Assembly (NCBI GenBank): GCA_013396755.1 | Contig: VWZF01006901.1 | Coordinates: 330,323-394,322 of the forward strand | Origin: Sclerurus mexicanus | Lineage: Eukaryota > Chordata > Aves > Passeriformes > Furnariidae | Direction: 5' to 3' | Length of the DNA stretch: 64,000 nucleotides | Part shown: one piece after another, positions 37,075 through 50,689 of the stretch | Layout: every line of letters starts with the position of its first letter | Position numbering within the stretch: the first letter of the stretch is position 1 | Translations under genes and position numbers: made by a program | The notes under the pieces: generated by a model | The model's input: only the letters and a program-made list of their open reading frames with translations | Database searches by the model: none | Told to the model about the DNA's origin: nothing

Positions 37075-40000
37075 ACTAACTTGTAGTACAAATGTTTGTG
37101 TTGAGAAGAATTCAAATATGTGGATAAGAGGGAGGAGAAATTAAAGAGCTTCCAGAGTCAAAAGTGATAGCACACTTTTGCTCAAAAATCTGCTGGTCTG
37201 ATTTCATTGCAGACCGGGCAGTATTTGGTTGTTTCCAGTTCCCAATGCAGAGTTATTTTATGCTAGTTGAGAGCAGTCAAACCCCTTGCTTCATAAAAAA
37301 GCTGAAAGTATTGGCTCCACAGCATCATTTAAACTTGCCCTCAAATGTTTACTGATAGACCTTGAAAAAAAGGACATATAAACACATGCCCTTGTATAAT
37401 GGTTTCTCTGCCTAAAAACATAGGCTCACACAGATTTAAAAGTATTATGTTAAATACATTTTTGCAGAGGTTCTATCGCAACCTTTCACTTGTGAAACTT
37501 GGTGCACAGTGCATCACCACAAGGTCAAAGTGTCAAGGAGCAGAACCAACAGTCCAGCAGTCAATAATATTGCTCCAACACTCGGTACTCTCACTTGCAC
37601 TCTTTCTTTGATGTGTACATAACAGCATTAAAAAATTACTGGCTCCTGGGAAATGTGACAAATCAGCAATGATAGGATCACAGGCTGCTGACAGCAGCAA
37701 TGAGAGATGTACCGTACTGAGTACGACCAAGTTGATCAGATTCATACAGTTAGAAGAACCAACCAGAAATGTGGAAAGATGAAACAGTCAGTGATGTAGG
37801 GAGTGCTTGCTTAAACAAGAGCATCCAGAGGACCCTATAGAACAAGCAAACTAAAGGGCAAGAGTCTTCAAAGTGGGGCATCAGTTCAGTGCACCCACAA
37901 GCTTGGCTGGCAGCACAGCAGTCAGAACACATCAGACAAGACAAAGCTGGAGGACTCCCCAGGATCTGCAGCTCAGGCAGCTGGTACAAGGTCTAGGTCC
38001 ATCTTTGCCCTGTGTGTTGGGAAGAAGGTTATATCACACCAAGAACACCAGTGCTGCAGCAGGCACAGACTGCATAGCCTGTAAACAAAGAGAAGAACAA
38101 AACAAGATGAGTTGCCTTTTGAAAGATGCCATGAGGTATCCAAAAAAAGAAAAACAATGGGCTTGTACTTTTGCTGACATTTGCCTTTGTGCAAGCATAG
38201 TCTTTTGAAAAGAAGGGTTGTATTATTAACATTTGAACTTTACTAATATGAAAGACTTGAAATGTATATTATTGCTTTGTATAGCTACATACTTAGGACA
38301 GCGCTGAATGCCATCAAGCATTTTAAATCATAAAAAAATCCACATGGCTATTGGGTTGTATGATTTAAAAAACTTGAAAGCACTCAGAAAGCAAATTGCT
38401 TCAGGCAGTCATTTCACCCATATTCTCCTCTGCTTGCCAGCACACCCAGGTGTTCATGAGGGGTGGAGGGGTGAAGAGTTGCAGATTTGGTTAATAGTTC
38501 ATGTAAAATATTCTTCCTATACACAGTGCATTCTACTAGTCTACTAACTTTCCATACCCCATTGCTCATAGTGCATAAGGGTCTCCTAAAGTAGATGATG
38601 TCATTACTGTCCCAGATTGGGTGATGTCCAACAGCACAAGACCAAATTCAGTCAAGTTCTCAAGCCCATGTCTAATCTAAATAAATGAATAGCCCCTTGA
38701 GCTAACTAATAGGCTACAAGATGTGCATAAAGGCTCTAAAGAGACTTTAAGATGGCTGTGCAATGATAATCTGAAAAAAATGCACATCATGTACATTACA
38801 AATGTACATCAAAGTACTTAATTCATATAGAAAGATTGCAACTGTGTGTAATTTTTTTTAGGTGTACATACACAGATTCACCATAATTGTTTTTTTTAAA
38901 AATTAAAAAAAAGGGAAAATGGTCTCATAAGTGTTTCCAGAAAATAAAACTTGTTACAGATAAGGAAGTATATGTTCACATTTTTAATTTAAATTAATAT
39001 TGTCTATTCTTGCCTAGCTCTGATGCTGTGTGTCCTTATCATATGATCACAGAAATGTTCTTGCTACCCAGCATTGCTTTAAATTGCTAGGTTGAGGGGG
39101 AGATGTGTTTGCTGGGTTTGTTTTGAGGTTTTTTTAAGTCTCTTACAAATTTTACAAGGTTGCATATGCTTAGCAGAGCTCCATCTTCACATGTGTGTCC
39201 CTTCCATAAAAGCTGCTTACTTATTTTAAATATAACTACAAGCCAAGAGAAAATTATTAGATAAGCACTGTCTTTAGTTTAGCACCATCAGGACAGTGTT
39301 TATATGAGTTTATACTACAGAGGAGCTCATATTTGAATAACACATGCATATTGTCCTTAGACAAGAAAAAAAATCTAACCAACCATGTAAGCCAAGTCAC
39401 GAAATTTAATTAGGAAGATAAGAGTTGGGCTTTAATTTTTTTTATTTTTTTCTTTTAGGTTACAGGAAAAAAGATAATTTTAGGCAGAGAATTAGCATCT
39501 TCTAATAATCTTAGACAAAAATGATTTTGTTTTGCTTTGGTTTGTAAATTAGCTCATGATTAAAGTATCTCTCTAGTTGAGCTTCATTGTCTTTTTGTGC
39601 CTATTTTCTGAACGCAGCCCTGACCTGAATACTCTTGTAGCTCAAGTATAAGATTTGAAAGCATGAGAGGAACAATTATTATAAAGTGAAGTACTTACAG
39701 TTTTACTCAAAATCAATGAACTTTCAAGTGATTTTTATCATATTTTGCAGCTGTTCTGTTTGCTTTGAATGATGTTTATCACATAAAAAACTGTAGTACT
39801 TTTAAAGGTTGTTTTATCGAGAAACTTCCTCCATGTTTATTTTCTTGCCCCACCCTGTGCTTCATGTGCAAGGATATTTTTATCTTCTGATTTTCCCCTG
39901 CCTCAGAAGTTCTCTCTCTCAACATTTAGACCAGTGACTTTTCTCAGTCCCTGCCCTGTCTCTCTCACAGTTTCTTAAATGAGGAAAATTCTAAGCTTCC

Positions 40001-40537
40001 AACTTAATTCACAGTTTTGCAGCAGTTCAGTTATATGTCACTCTTCAAGGCTACCTCTCTGACCCTTTCACTGTCTAAAGGAACAATGCCATGTGATCTA
40101 CATGTGCAGGATCTTGGACTACCTGTCAGGAACCAGCCATACAGTGAGAAGCAGTGAGTGGCGCTCCTTCTGTGGGACCTGATTCATAATGTCCTGTGAA
40201 CACTAGAGGTAAATGACTGACTTCCGTAGTATGGAGTTAGAAGCACATCTCATCCTATTCTCTGCTACAACAAGTCTATCCTCTACCTCAAGGGAAAGCA
40301 TGTCCTTCCCCAAACGGGATTGCAACACGAGATTTACAAGTAGCCCTGCTTGGTTACCTTGTCCCACCTTGACCTTTTCAGCCAAAGTTGTACGTGCCAG
40401 GTAATATTTACCATGCATCTGCTCCTCCTGCCCAAATGCTATGAATTCTGCTAGATATTAACAACCCAATCCTACAAACCTTCCTCCCTGGGCAGAGCTT
40501 CACTAGTAGTTGCTAGGAATCCAACAAACCAATTATT
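37075..40537. other. Gene-free sequence
   Basis: No supported gene. Frames at 37873-38208 and the opposite strand overlap and lack domains. A short hairpin-forming word pair ATGTACAT..ATGTACAT lies at about 38788-38810. The part 39390-39800 is AT-rich with many TTAATTAGG, CTAATAATC, ATGATTAAAG and AACAATTATTAT words and no repeat family. Confidence 0.5.
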
Positions 40538-40737
40538 CATAAAATCATGGAACGGTTTGGGTTAGAAGAGATCTTAAAGGTCACCCAGTTCCAGCCCCCT
40601 TGCTGTGGACAGGGACACCTTCCACTAGACCGGGCTACTCACAGCCCTGTCCAACCTGGCCTTGAACACATCCAGGAATGGCACATCCACAACTTCTCAG
40701 GGCAACCTGTTTCAGCACCTCACTACCCTCAGATTGA
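40538..40737 (-). mobile_element. CR1 LINE, 3' fragment, antisense
   Basis: On the + strand the text reads the reverse complement of the CR1 3' region: AAAATCATGGAACGGTTTGG, AAGAGATCTTAAAGGTCACC, GGACAGGGACACCTTCCACT, CCAACCTGGCCTTGAACACA, TCCAGGAATGG and GGCAACCTGTTTCAGCACCT. The element runs from its 3' end (about 40538) toward its truncated 5' side (about 40737). A 91-codon + strand frame through it is incidental. Confidence 0.95.
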
Positions 40738-42719
40738 AGCATTACTATTCTGGTACTCCACTGCATTAGCCAGCACACACACACTTACTAATGGATGGCC
40801 TCTTACCTCAGATAATTTATAAACCAGGTTCAAACCAGATTCAACAGAAGCAAAACAAACATAACAGGAGGTGAAAGATGAGAGAATGAGGTGACAATAA
40901 AAGGCAAACAAACAAACTCAAAATATATATAAACTGGCATAATCTTCTAGGCATTGCAGCAGAAGAGTTTATTCATGGTGCTATAGCCAGCAGCATTGTA
41001 TAATAAAATTATATTTCGTACATTTACCAGTACATAAAATTAATGCAGCTGTGTAATTCCTATTATACTTCCTTATGTAATTCATATCATTCCTATGTTT
41101 AAATCTGTTTAAATCAATAGAAATTTAATTTTATTTAATGCTTACTGATCACCAGCAAAACCTTTGCTTTCTTCTTTTTTTAACCTGAATTATTTGTTTT
41201 ATAAAGCTAATACAAAGATGTACTCTCGCTGTTTCACAGTTCGAGTAACTGTCAGTCACACCTACTTTTAAATCGTATTCACTGACCTTTGAGACAACAT
41301 CCTCATATGCTTCTGACCAAAGCACAGACCACAGAAGTTTTACAACACACTACTCTGCTGCTCATCTTAGAACAGGAGTAAATGAGCCTTAGTACTGCTA
41401 CCGTTTGGTACCTGACAAGATAGGTACCTCTGCCATGGGAAATAATGTAAAATCAGATCAACTAAAACCAAAGTGAAGGTGATGACCTGGCCCGTCTAAT
41501 ACATTGCAAATTGATGATATCTCTGAATCTAAAGAAAAGAACAGAGAAAGACCTTACATACAAAAAGTATGGCAGTCCCCACTCTGTAAGTTACATAAAT
41601 ACTTAAAAGATGAAGTTCAGAAGAAATACTACTTTGAGGATGTATATTGGCAGTTATACCACTACAAGGGCAGTCACTTAATGAATTCAGAGCCTGAAGC
41701 ACTTAAACTATCTATTGCTTATCTTCTGACCAAACAGGATCATAGCAATTCCCTTAAACCCCTCCTCTGGGGCTGCCTAACTGGCCTTTATTTAAATTTA
41801 CCTGTTACAGCCTTACATTCATAGTTTCCAGCCTTTGTCCTGTTTCCTCTAGCATTTCATCTTTTCACTTCTCTTTCCCTCTATTTCAAAACTGCTGTTA
41901 ATTTGATTTAGCAATTAACAAACCTAAGCAAGAATATAGTTGAGATTATATGTATAGTGCAAGTGATTTCAAGTGGGAAACAAAAACATTTGAATCCTTG
42001 GAATGCGGATTTCACCCTTACAAATTCAAAGAAGTCATACTTACAGCTATTCCAAATGATACTGTTACATAGATACTCCTACAAACATACCCACTCTGAT
42101 GCAAATAGGAAAAAAAAAAGTGGATGTTGTTGCAAGTTTCATTTAAAAAAAAAAAGGCAGAATAAAAATTTAATTTGGAATACTTTACCATCTGAAAGAG
42201 CTTAATTTCAGAATTGTATTGGTATTTTCTGTAACATGTCAATATTTACAGTGCATTTTATGCAAAAATACAGTATAATACTTGATGGGTTTTGTAGTTC
42301 CGTATAAAAACCATTGACATAGTTGCTACTTAAACATCTTGCAACAGAATCTTCTTCTCTCCAGTCTGGGTGCCTTCAAACTGTTTGACACTACAACAAG
42401 TTAGCTCTTTACTAATTCTTTTTCAAAAAGTTGTTTTTTTCAGATTAGTATAAATAGCATGTTTGTAATAGAACAAAATAAAAAATGTAAAGGTATTTAA
42501 AAAAAAAAGGAAATTTTTGATTCTAACAATAATTCTACATGAAAAAATACATATTGTGCAAATCAGACTTGATAAACTTCAGAAACAGTAGACTAGCAGC
42601 AATGTTATTGCGTATTTTCACCTCTTCCATACTGACTACATCTCTATTATCTCCCATTTTGAATCCAAAAGCCATGATTAAACCACAGTACCTCTTACAG
42701 CACAACATGCAGTATTTTC
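40738..42719. other. Gene-free sequence
   Basis: A 106-codon stretch open from a TTG codon at 41504 to 41824 has a protein-like composition but lacks an early ATG and any domain I know. Short A-runs lie at 42109-42119 and 42146-42156. Otherwise nothing recognised. Confidence 0.5.
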
Positions 42720-43083
42720 CAGTGACAGAGAAACCACTTCAGCCCTTAAGTTGTTCCAACAGTTAATTATCCTTCCTGATAGAATGTACCTTGTATCTAG
42801 CCTGAATTAGTCATGCCTCACCTTCCAAGCCTGGACTCTTTTACAACTTTTTGATCACATTAGTGCTTGTATTTCCTCCTCCCCAGCCCCGCCCATAGAT
42901 ATATTTATCACTGTATAACTTTCTCTTTGATGAATAAAATACATTAAATCCTTTACTCCCTCAGTCCAAACCAGATTTCCATTCAAGTGATTCTTTCTGT
43001 CACTCTTCCCTGAACTCTAGCCATTTTAACTTCCTTATGAAGCATGGCCCCTTAGAGCAGACACAGTAGCACCTGCTTCTCCT
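42720..43083 (-). mobile_element. Old CR1-family LINE fragment, antisense
   Basis: The + strand text follows, in order, an old amniote CR1-type repeat read in reverse: GTTGTTCCAACAGTTAATTA, TATCTAGCCTGAATTAGTC, a CTTCCAAGCCTGG block, TTTCTCTTTGATGAATAAAA, CCTTTACTCCCTCAGTCC, CTTCCCTGAACTCTAGCC and CAGACACAGTAGCACC. These align in spacing with CR1 3'-terminal pol-region text (for example TTCTCTTTGATAAACTAAA and GGACACAGTATTCCAG). Divergence is far higher than in the copies at 30474 and 40538, so this is a separate, much older family. Confidence 0.8.
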
Positions 43084-46000
43084 CAAGGTTTTTTCCTTTC
43101 TCCAAGTCAAGGAATTTGGTCTTCTGGCCACATTCAGCTATTTGTGCACCTGTAATCCAGAATTTCTCTGTTGAAGCTTCAGTAGATTCCCATTATCATA
43201 CAATGTGATTTGGCTGCTAGAAGAACTAGGTAATAAGAAATAGAAAGGAAAGCTTGTAAGAAAGGCAAGTCTGTGCACTTGGGTTTGTTTCCACTGCTGT
43301 CCTGAATTCAGCCCTGCACAGGTGCACTTTTAAGAGCTTTCTGCAACTTTGAGGCTTCTTTCCCTTGTATCATTAATGCTATGGTAGAAGAAGCCACGGC
43401 AGACCAGGAAACACTAAAATCTGAGTATATGCAGCATCTCCCTAGGTAGGCCTCCACCTCAATTTTCTCTTAGATTAGGAGTATAAAAAACACACAATCA
43501 AAATCTGCAGGAAAATGTTCGATAGAGATAATGTACAGCTCTTGTAAGGAGAGCTCTACATTTGGGAAAACCTGTTATCTGCCACAAATTCTAGAGCAGA
43601 GTGCTTATTTGAGCTAGTTGCAGCACAAAAGCTTTAAAGAACATTAAGGAAGAAAACGACACTGTAAACGGTTCCCTCTGCAACATTACCTGCACTCAGA
43701 TGGGCTAATACGCTCTGTGGTTTTGCAAGGCATTAGTGAAAAAATAAAAAAAAAAGTTAAAAAAAAAATCCAGCAGGAAGTAAAGAGCCCTCAGGGTCTG
43801 GGACAGAAATTCATACTAAAACAGCTTTAGTAGTAAGTATAAGCCTCCCTAAGAAGGTTTCAGAAAATAGAAAAGTAGTCAAGATGCTTACAGTTATTAA
43901 TGGATTTTTTGTCTTCTCTAAGAAATAACTTGCAGGGATGAATCCAAGCCCTGCAAAAGCTGGTGTCATAGGTCTTGCTGACTGCTCTGCATGCTGTCCC
44001 CACAGACTCCCTTGTTAGCTTGTGTGTAAATGCAAACCTGAGCCAAAGCCTTCATGCAGTGCCAGGGGATGCTGCAACACTTCTGGAGGAGTTTTAAAAA
44101 TATACATGCCTTCCAAACCATTTTTGTGTATTAAAGAATCACTGAGTCTTTTTTATATAAATGTCCTTGTATGCAGTATACTGTCGAGTATCTTGAATTA
44201 CGTTGCCTAAAACCATTATACTGCCTTTAAGAGCTTCTACACTCAATATATTTGACACCAAAGTAATGTATGTGATGAAAGTTCTATTTAGAAGATAAAA
44301 TTTTTGGTCCTATACAGCAACTATTAAAAAAGCATAACTTCTAGGCCTGAACCATTCTGGGTCACACAGACTGTATATAAAGGAGTAGGGTCTCCCTTAT
44401 TCTGTATAAAAGATGGCAGGCTATGATAGTGCATATTTCAAATGTTAGGGAAGACAGACTCCAGGTAAGTAATAAATTGCTGTATGTATTGCCTTAGGAG
44501 CAGGTTAAAAATTTCCCTTGCTCATTGGCATTTACAACCTCCCCAAAGGACAACGCTTCCAAAAGCACAAAGTTTAACACAGTAATAAAAACACATCTTA
44601 AAAATCCAAACCCCTGTGTTCCAGTGCTTTAAAAACGTAGCAGCTTGACAGACCTGGAGACTGACAGCAGCAGTGTCAGCTTTCCTCACACTTCTCTGCC
44701 AAAGCACCTCAACCTTGACCTGAGGAGAAAACCACGAAGGATTTGAGTGGGATTTCATGCCCATTCACTCTGGCATCTCTGCTGAGATTGCCAACAAGGG
44801 GGCCAATTAGTGCCTACTTAGGAGGATCAGTTTTTTCACTGTGTGGAAAGGACACCTGTCCACTGAAACTGGGCAGAAACCCACCAATTCCCTGGAGCCA
44901 GCGACTGTGCAGCCACTGCAAGGGTTACTGCTCCTGCTTACTCCCCTTGCACCACGCATGCAGCAGCTCCAGCTTGTTGTCCAAGTGGGACCAAGTGCAT
45001 TTTCCTTTCCCAACAGGTTATCCTTTCTCACTTAAAATAGCAGTCTTATGTTACAGAATTAATTTTAAAGAAGTAATTCTTAGTCTTCAAGATTCTGAGG
45101 TCTGACTGAGGATCAAAAGGCCAGTTTTTCTGTGCAACCAAATCAAATCAAATCCTATCAAGAACTTGTACCTGCTGCGCTCTTTGCCTCCTCAAAAGAC
45201 CTAACTGGAAAATTTCTTGTGTGCTTCCTTGGTTTTCAGTACCGCAGCAGCTGCCTTATTTGTTAGTAAAAGAGCATGTCCATCTCCTCTCACCAGGAGA
45301 TGGACAGGCTTGAGCAAGCTGGTACAAAACATGGGATCGTATCACAAAATGATCAGTTGATCTAGTGGCCAAGAATAGAGTTGCCACCACTGTAATATGG
45401 ATGACATAGATCTCTTTAACTTAGACACTATAAAAGTCATTACACGTTAAATAATGACCTAGAAGTGCAGTTTGACTAGCAGCCCATTTGCAGTGTAAAC
45501 TTTGAAATATTACTTAATGGAATGGGAAAGTTTATTACAGGTTAAAATTATTTTAGAACTATCATCTTTCATAAATTCCAGTCCACTCACCTTGATTTTG
45601 TGAGACAAAAAATGTAAAAGTCACCCTCTTTGAAATCAGACATCACCCTCCAGTTCATCTGTCACCAAGTCAAGCTTGCTAACCTCTCTAAGGATGTCAT
45701 CTGACTAGAGTTTTCTGTCATTCTTTGTCATTCCAGGTGCACTACTTGACAATTTTTTTAGATCCCTGTCCAGACTCTCCTTCAGAAATCTAGAAGGACC
45801 ATGAAGATTGCATCAAGGACTTGAATAAACAACAGATAACATGCATATCCAACACACTAACCTCATTTGCAAGCTCTTACAATAAATGATTGACAGCTGA
45901 TGCCCTAAGCAAAACTGCTGTTTATAAAGTCCTTTTCAGTCCACCTACATTAGTCTCTCCACATAGCAGAAGTCAGTACACTGCTATCAAAACCAAGTCT

Positions 46001-46110
46001 GTGACTGATAATATTGAACTCTTCATTACCCCAAGTGTTGCTGCAAGTAATACCATGGGTTTGAACACCACCGTTCAATAAAGGCTTATTATTATAAATA
46101 TTCAGCTTAT
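43084..46110. other. Gene-free sequence
   Basis: A-runs near 43740-43770. The part 44640-45040 has moderate GC and long frames on both strands (120 codons on + at 44743-45105, 74 codons on - inside it). The double coverage and lack of domains argue against coding. Confidence 0.5.
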
Positions 46111-49100
46111 GTTCTGACGAGAACAAACAGCTTTGCAGCCAAGGTGAAAGGGGTGAATTGCAAATAGGTCTAGGTTATGATAGAGACAATGCCCTATTTT
46201 TATGAATTGACCTTGTATCCTGGCACTGAACACAAATTCAGTGGAATAAACTGGATCTTGTGTATTCAAACAAAACTGGTTGGTTATTAGAAAATTTAGT
46301 TTCTAGAAAACTGAAGCATGAACAGAAGTTCTTTCAAATGATGCAGAGAAGGGTTCTTCTGTGGTTTAGTCTGATATTTCCAATACTTTTATTAAGGCTA
46401 AAATCTTAGCAAAGGTTTGTCGTTTGGAGGTTTTTTAATGTAGTTTCTTGAACTAGATAAGGCACCACAAATAAATAGTGTCTGGCATTACAGCTCATGT
46501 GGCTTATAAGAGCAGAAACTTGTACTGGCCTCCTCTCCTAAATTCATTTTCTCTCTGCTTCAGAGCTGGCTGTGCACCAGAATCTCTCAGCAAGAGAGCA
46601 TCTAATCTTTCCCTGGGAACAGCACCCAGATTGCTCTGCCTAAAGTCACAACACACCCTTCTGGTTCCTTTGTCCATTCTGTATTTCATCCTAATTAACC
46701 AGCAGTTTCTAATGATAAAAATAATAAAAGAAACACATCACTTCCCGTAACTATGAATACACTGATTCACATGTGCTGGGCAGTTGCCCTGCCAGCCTGG
46801 TTGTAAGAGGAAAAAGGAATAATGAAAAAGACTTTCATTTGACTGAGTTCCTTATTGCACTTGTGTGTTGTGTGAGTTGAATTAATCAAGAACATCACTG
46901 AATCTGTTGATGGTTGTTCCCTGAAAATTTGGAGCCAATAAGAGTGCATGATCATCTGAGCTGGACTACAGCAATGGTTCATATTTACAAAACATGCTCA
47001 AATCCTGCTGAACCTCAGAGAATGAAGCAGAGATAAGGAGCTCCAAGAACACACATGACAGAATCCCTTTCAGATTATGTCCTGTACATTTATTACTTAT
47101 GAAGGCAGACCATTTTCACCTGTTCCAGGCATATCCAAGATCCCTCTGACCTCAGCACCTAAAAATATCACAACTGCATGAAACACATACCATCCCAAGA
47201 AAGTACAAGCTCTATTATGATGCTCCAAGAGTTCAGTGGGGACCCCAAGACAACACCAAAACACTATGGTCAAGCAGGGAACTGAACCATAACGCCAATG
47301 GTACAACTTTGCAGAGATTTAAGGAGTGGGTCATACATAGCTGAAATACTGATGGCCAGCAGGGAGCAAAACTAACAGGGAAGTCAGCGCCAGAAGAGAC
47401 AATGATTGAGTACTGCCTTGTCTTGCTGAGAAACAATTGTAAAGGCCAGGCTATCCCTCATTCGTTCATAAAAGGAGAGCAAAATTTATTTCCTGGAGGC
47501 AGGAAAGCAGAAAGAAATAATTTATTTTTAAGGGAATTATAAACTCTTGCATAAGAGTGCAATGAATATCTAGACAGCATGTAAGGAATTCAGTCCTACT
47601 CCAGCAAGAAAGTTCCTCTGGTAGCACACATATGTCCAAGAAAAACATTTAAACATGAAACTGTAAATCTTAACTTCTGAGATTTTTTTCTAAGAAGCTT
47701 AAGAACCTTCCTGCTTAAGAAGAAAAAATGTGTGTCTGGGGTATTTCAATAATCTTTTTTAAGATTAAGTCCCTAGAATATTTTCCTTTTTGTCACCTAT
47801 GATGTCATTCTCAACTCAGTATTTAATATTTTCAAACAGACCCATGCATACCCAGCATAAATAACCACTGCCACTGGGAGGGCCTTAACACATCCATGCA
47901 GCAACAAACAGAGCAAGTCTTGAATTGCATTTGCTGACAACTTTAGCTGGGACAGTCCAGTGATTCCTGCCCTAAAACATCTGCCTGATACCTTTATCCC
48001 AGAATTACCCAGTCTGTGGCTGAGAATAAGAATAAGCGCAGAGAAGAATCAGCTCTTGAACTGCTGCAATTTACAGGCCAAAATATGAAAGAAAACTAGA
48101 GCCAATGTCAGTTTACTGTAGTATGATGGATGATAAATGGTAACAGTTCAAGAGCTGCTGGAGCCACCAGTTGCAGAAGGAAGCACAGAGGAGGACAGGT
48201 GGTTGGGCAGCAACACTTCAGCCATAATAGTTTAATCTGAAGCCGCAAGTGTGTCAACACCTTCTCTAAAGTGATGTGTCTCACCAAAGGTTGCAGAAAG
48301 CCTTTCCCCCAAGGAGATCTCTAGAGAGAAAGTGAAGATCAGTCTCACCATCCTTATTCAGGCAAACCATACCCTTAAGAGCCACCTGAGCAAGGACATG
48401 CATAAGAGAGCTGAAGTTTTTTTAAGGCCTTATATTCATTTTGATGTACAGGTAAACACACAGGCAGTTCACAGAACTACATGACTACACAACATTGCCC
48501 AAGGCCTCACATCAGTTTTGCAGTCAACAAAGCAGGGATAACTATTTCACTGAGATGCAGTTGGGAATCCCTTGAGAGTATTTGGTGAAGATTTTGAGAG
48601 GCTAAAACACTGGGTGCCTTTCAGCTGCAAAATATCATTTGACACTATCATCAAGCAACAAAAAAACACAGGACCTCACAAAGTTACTAGAGCTGTTTCT
48701 GTGCAAAGGCAGTGCAGGCTGTGGCAACAAATTGCTGGGGTCAGAGGAACAGGCAAACAAGGACTTAGCTAATGGTCCAGAAAACCTGACCAGCTTTTTG
48801 TGTCTCAAAGATAAGTATCTCAGTGCCTAGGTATTTTCCACTGCTGAGGAGAGGAGGAGAGTTCTCCCGTCAGGAAGAGCCACCACTTCTCCCAAATCCT
48901 CTGTGGAGCGTCCTATCTCTGGAATCAACTCTGGATGGCCATTTCTCCTGCCTCTTTCCATCTGGGAGAAGAGGTGGCCTCTCCTGGTTGTCACACTATG
49001 GGCATACAAATTTAGTGATGCCTATTCTACTGAGAAGCCTTGAAGCAAACTTGCATGTAATAACTTCTTATGTGAACGAAGGTACTCACGTGACCCAACC

Positions 49101-49399
49101 ATGACAGTAAACACTGTGATTTGTGTGACAAAGAACTACTACCTGGACTTCATGGATCATATGTGATGGCCTAAACAGTGTTCATGTGGTATTGGAAATA
49201 GGCATGTGAAGAGTTTGCAGTTTAGGGCCTCTATCCAGCAATCCATGCTGGCAGACCTGTAAAGGGATCTGGACGTAGTACAATGAACAATAACAGTAAA
49301 CAATGGGAGAGAAGAGAGTGAGGGTCATAACTGCAAGACCATCTGGTTGTTTCCATTTGCTGTGTACACATCTTGCTAGTCCTGCCGCTAGAAAAACAG
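46111..49399. other. Gene-free sequence
   Basis: Frames at 46478-46750, 47097-47436 and 48823-49104 are overlapped by opposite-strand frames and show no domain. The part 48830-48985 is locally GC-richer with GAGGAGAGGAGGAGAG-type words. No repeat family is recognised. Confidence 0.5.
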
Positions 49400-49620
49400 A
49401 GAGGGTTATTGGAGTACCGAGTTACTAATGAATAGTTGCATTTATGTCTTATATGCCGTTATTGATATCAATAGCTGTGGCAGCACTTTGGACACTGTTT
49501 CTGAGGAAGGCCAAAGCATTAACATTTCTGATTGGAAATATGTCAATATGCAAAATAATTTGGTACATGTGGCAGTTTTGTTACATGAAATTTTAAGCAT
49601 TGTTTAATGTGTGGGTGTTT
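49400..49620. promoter_or_regulatory. Candidate conserved non-coding element with ONECUT/CUX-like palindrome
   Basis: It holds the perfect 14-bp palindrome TATTGATATCAATA at 49460-49473, which contains two inverted ATTGAT cores as bound by ONECUT/CUX-type homeodomain proteins. Around it are ACTAATGAATAG, AGCATTAACATTTC, CTGATTGG (a CCAAT-like core), AATATGCAAAATAATTTGG and other homeodomain-like words. No repeat family fits. The regulatory role is inference. Confidence 0.35.
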
Positions 49621-50449
49621 TTCCTTTTCCTCTGAGATTTTCTTTAAGAGTTCTTAATTCCCTTGCTGGGGATCATCAGCACTTATATGATCAAGCCCAT
49701 AACCGGCATTCTAGGTACCAAGACAAAAGAATAAATTACAATAAAATGAGGAATTCTGTATGTGCTTTGGTAGGATACATGAAGGAAACTCAATTATTTG
49801 CAATTAGTCAACATGGATCAATATTTGATTTATCCTTAACGAATCTCTACTAAGCTTCCAAACCAATGAAAAGAACACAGATTAGGCAGATGTATCTTGC
49901 TCTGTGCTCTACCTGCAACCAGATGTGGGCTTTAGTAAACCACATGTGGGAGTGAAAACAGAGCCAAGGGCCCTTCTCAGAGAATCACCTGCCACTTGAC
50001 CATATGGTTTCAACCTTGGAGTCAGGTAGCAAGGGCATTCCAGCCTTTTGCAATCTGCAAGTTGACCGAGTGGGAGACATGCTCATAGGTACTCTGAACT
50101 ATCCAGGAGGGGCAGAACCAGGGCTGAAAGTAGAGAATGGCACCTCTCTCTTTTGAAGAGGAAATCTTAGATTTGAGCATCTCCTCACTTAAATTAGTGT
50201 ATTTTGAAAATAAGTCCATAAAGGTTAAAAGTGTAAAACTGCAGAAAATTAAAGATTCAAGGCTGAAGTTTGTTTGAGCACCCTCTGTCTGAATTCTGAC
50301 AAAGCTCCCCAGATTAGGTACCCAGAAAACTTTTTCTAATCCATAAAAAGAAGTGAGGGGAAACTGAGTTGCTCAGGAGATAAATCCTACTATCATACCA
50401 CTATTTTAGCAGAGAAGAGGATGTAAACCAGACTGCCAGAGAGCTCAAG
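49621..50449. other. Gene-free sequence
   Basis: An 80-codon frame begins just inside the preceding element and ends at 49853. It has no domain. Nothing else recognised. Confidence 0.5.
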
Positions 50450-50676
50450 AGGCTTTATTTCCTGACGTTCATTTTTCATCACCAATCCTGAACAGACCCC
50501 AAAACTCAGACTAATTAAAGACAAATAATTAAGCACATTCATACTGTGAAGGTTGGCAGACTCCCACTGTATTGTGAGACCACCTTGGCATTTAAATGGT
50601 TAGGGACTATATCCCACAACATCATGCTCATCTCATTGTGGTAGAGAGCTCTTGAGAATGTTATTAGCTGGGTGTT
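50450..50676 (+). repeat. Diverged direct repeat C, copy 1
   Basis: It aligns with 51973-52171. Shared words in order are GAGGCTTT, TTCAT, CAATCCTG, CCAAAACTCA, ACTAATTAAA, CAAATAAT, ACATTCA, GTTGGCA, ACTC, TGTATT, CACCTTGGCA, ATCTCATTGTG, GAGAGCTCTTGAG and TGTTATT. Both copies keep CACTAATTAAA-like homeodomain cores and the GAGAGCTCTTGAG block. By eye about 70% identity with several indels. No transposable-element family is recognised. Confidence 0.8.
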
Positions 50677-50689
50677 CGCCTTGCCGTTT

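Noticed and set aside
39925..40010. Possible MIR relic (CACAGTTTCTTAAATGAGG)
   Set aside because: The match is a single short block without neighbouring consensus words.
41504..41824. 106-codon frame on + with protein-like composition
   Set aside because: The frame begins at TTG, the first true ATG is far inside, and there is no domain, splice context or repeat homology.
44743..45105. 120-codon frame on + in a GC-richer patch
   Set aside because: Opposed by a - strand frame and by another + phase in the same DNA, without any recognisable domain.
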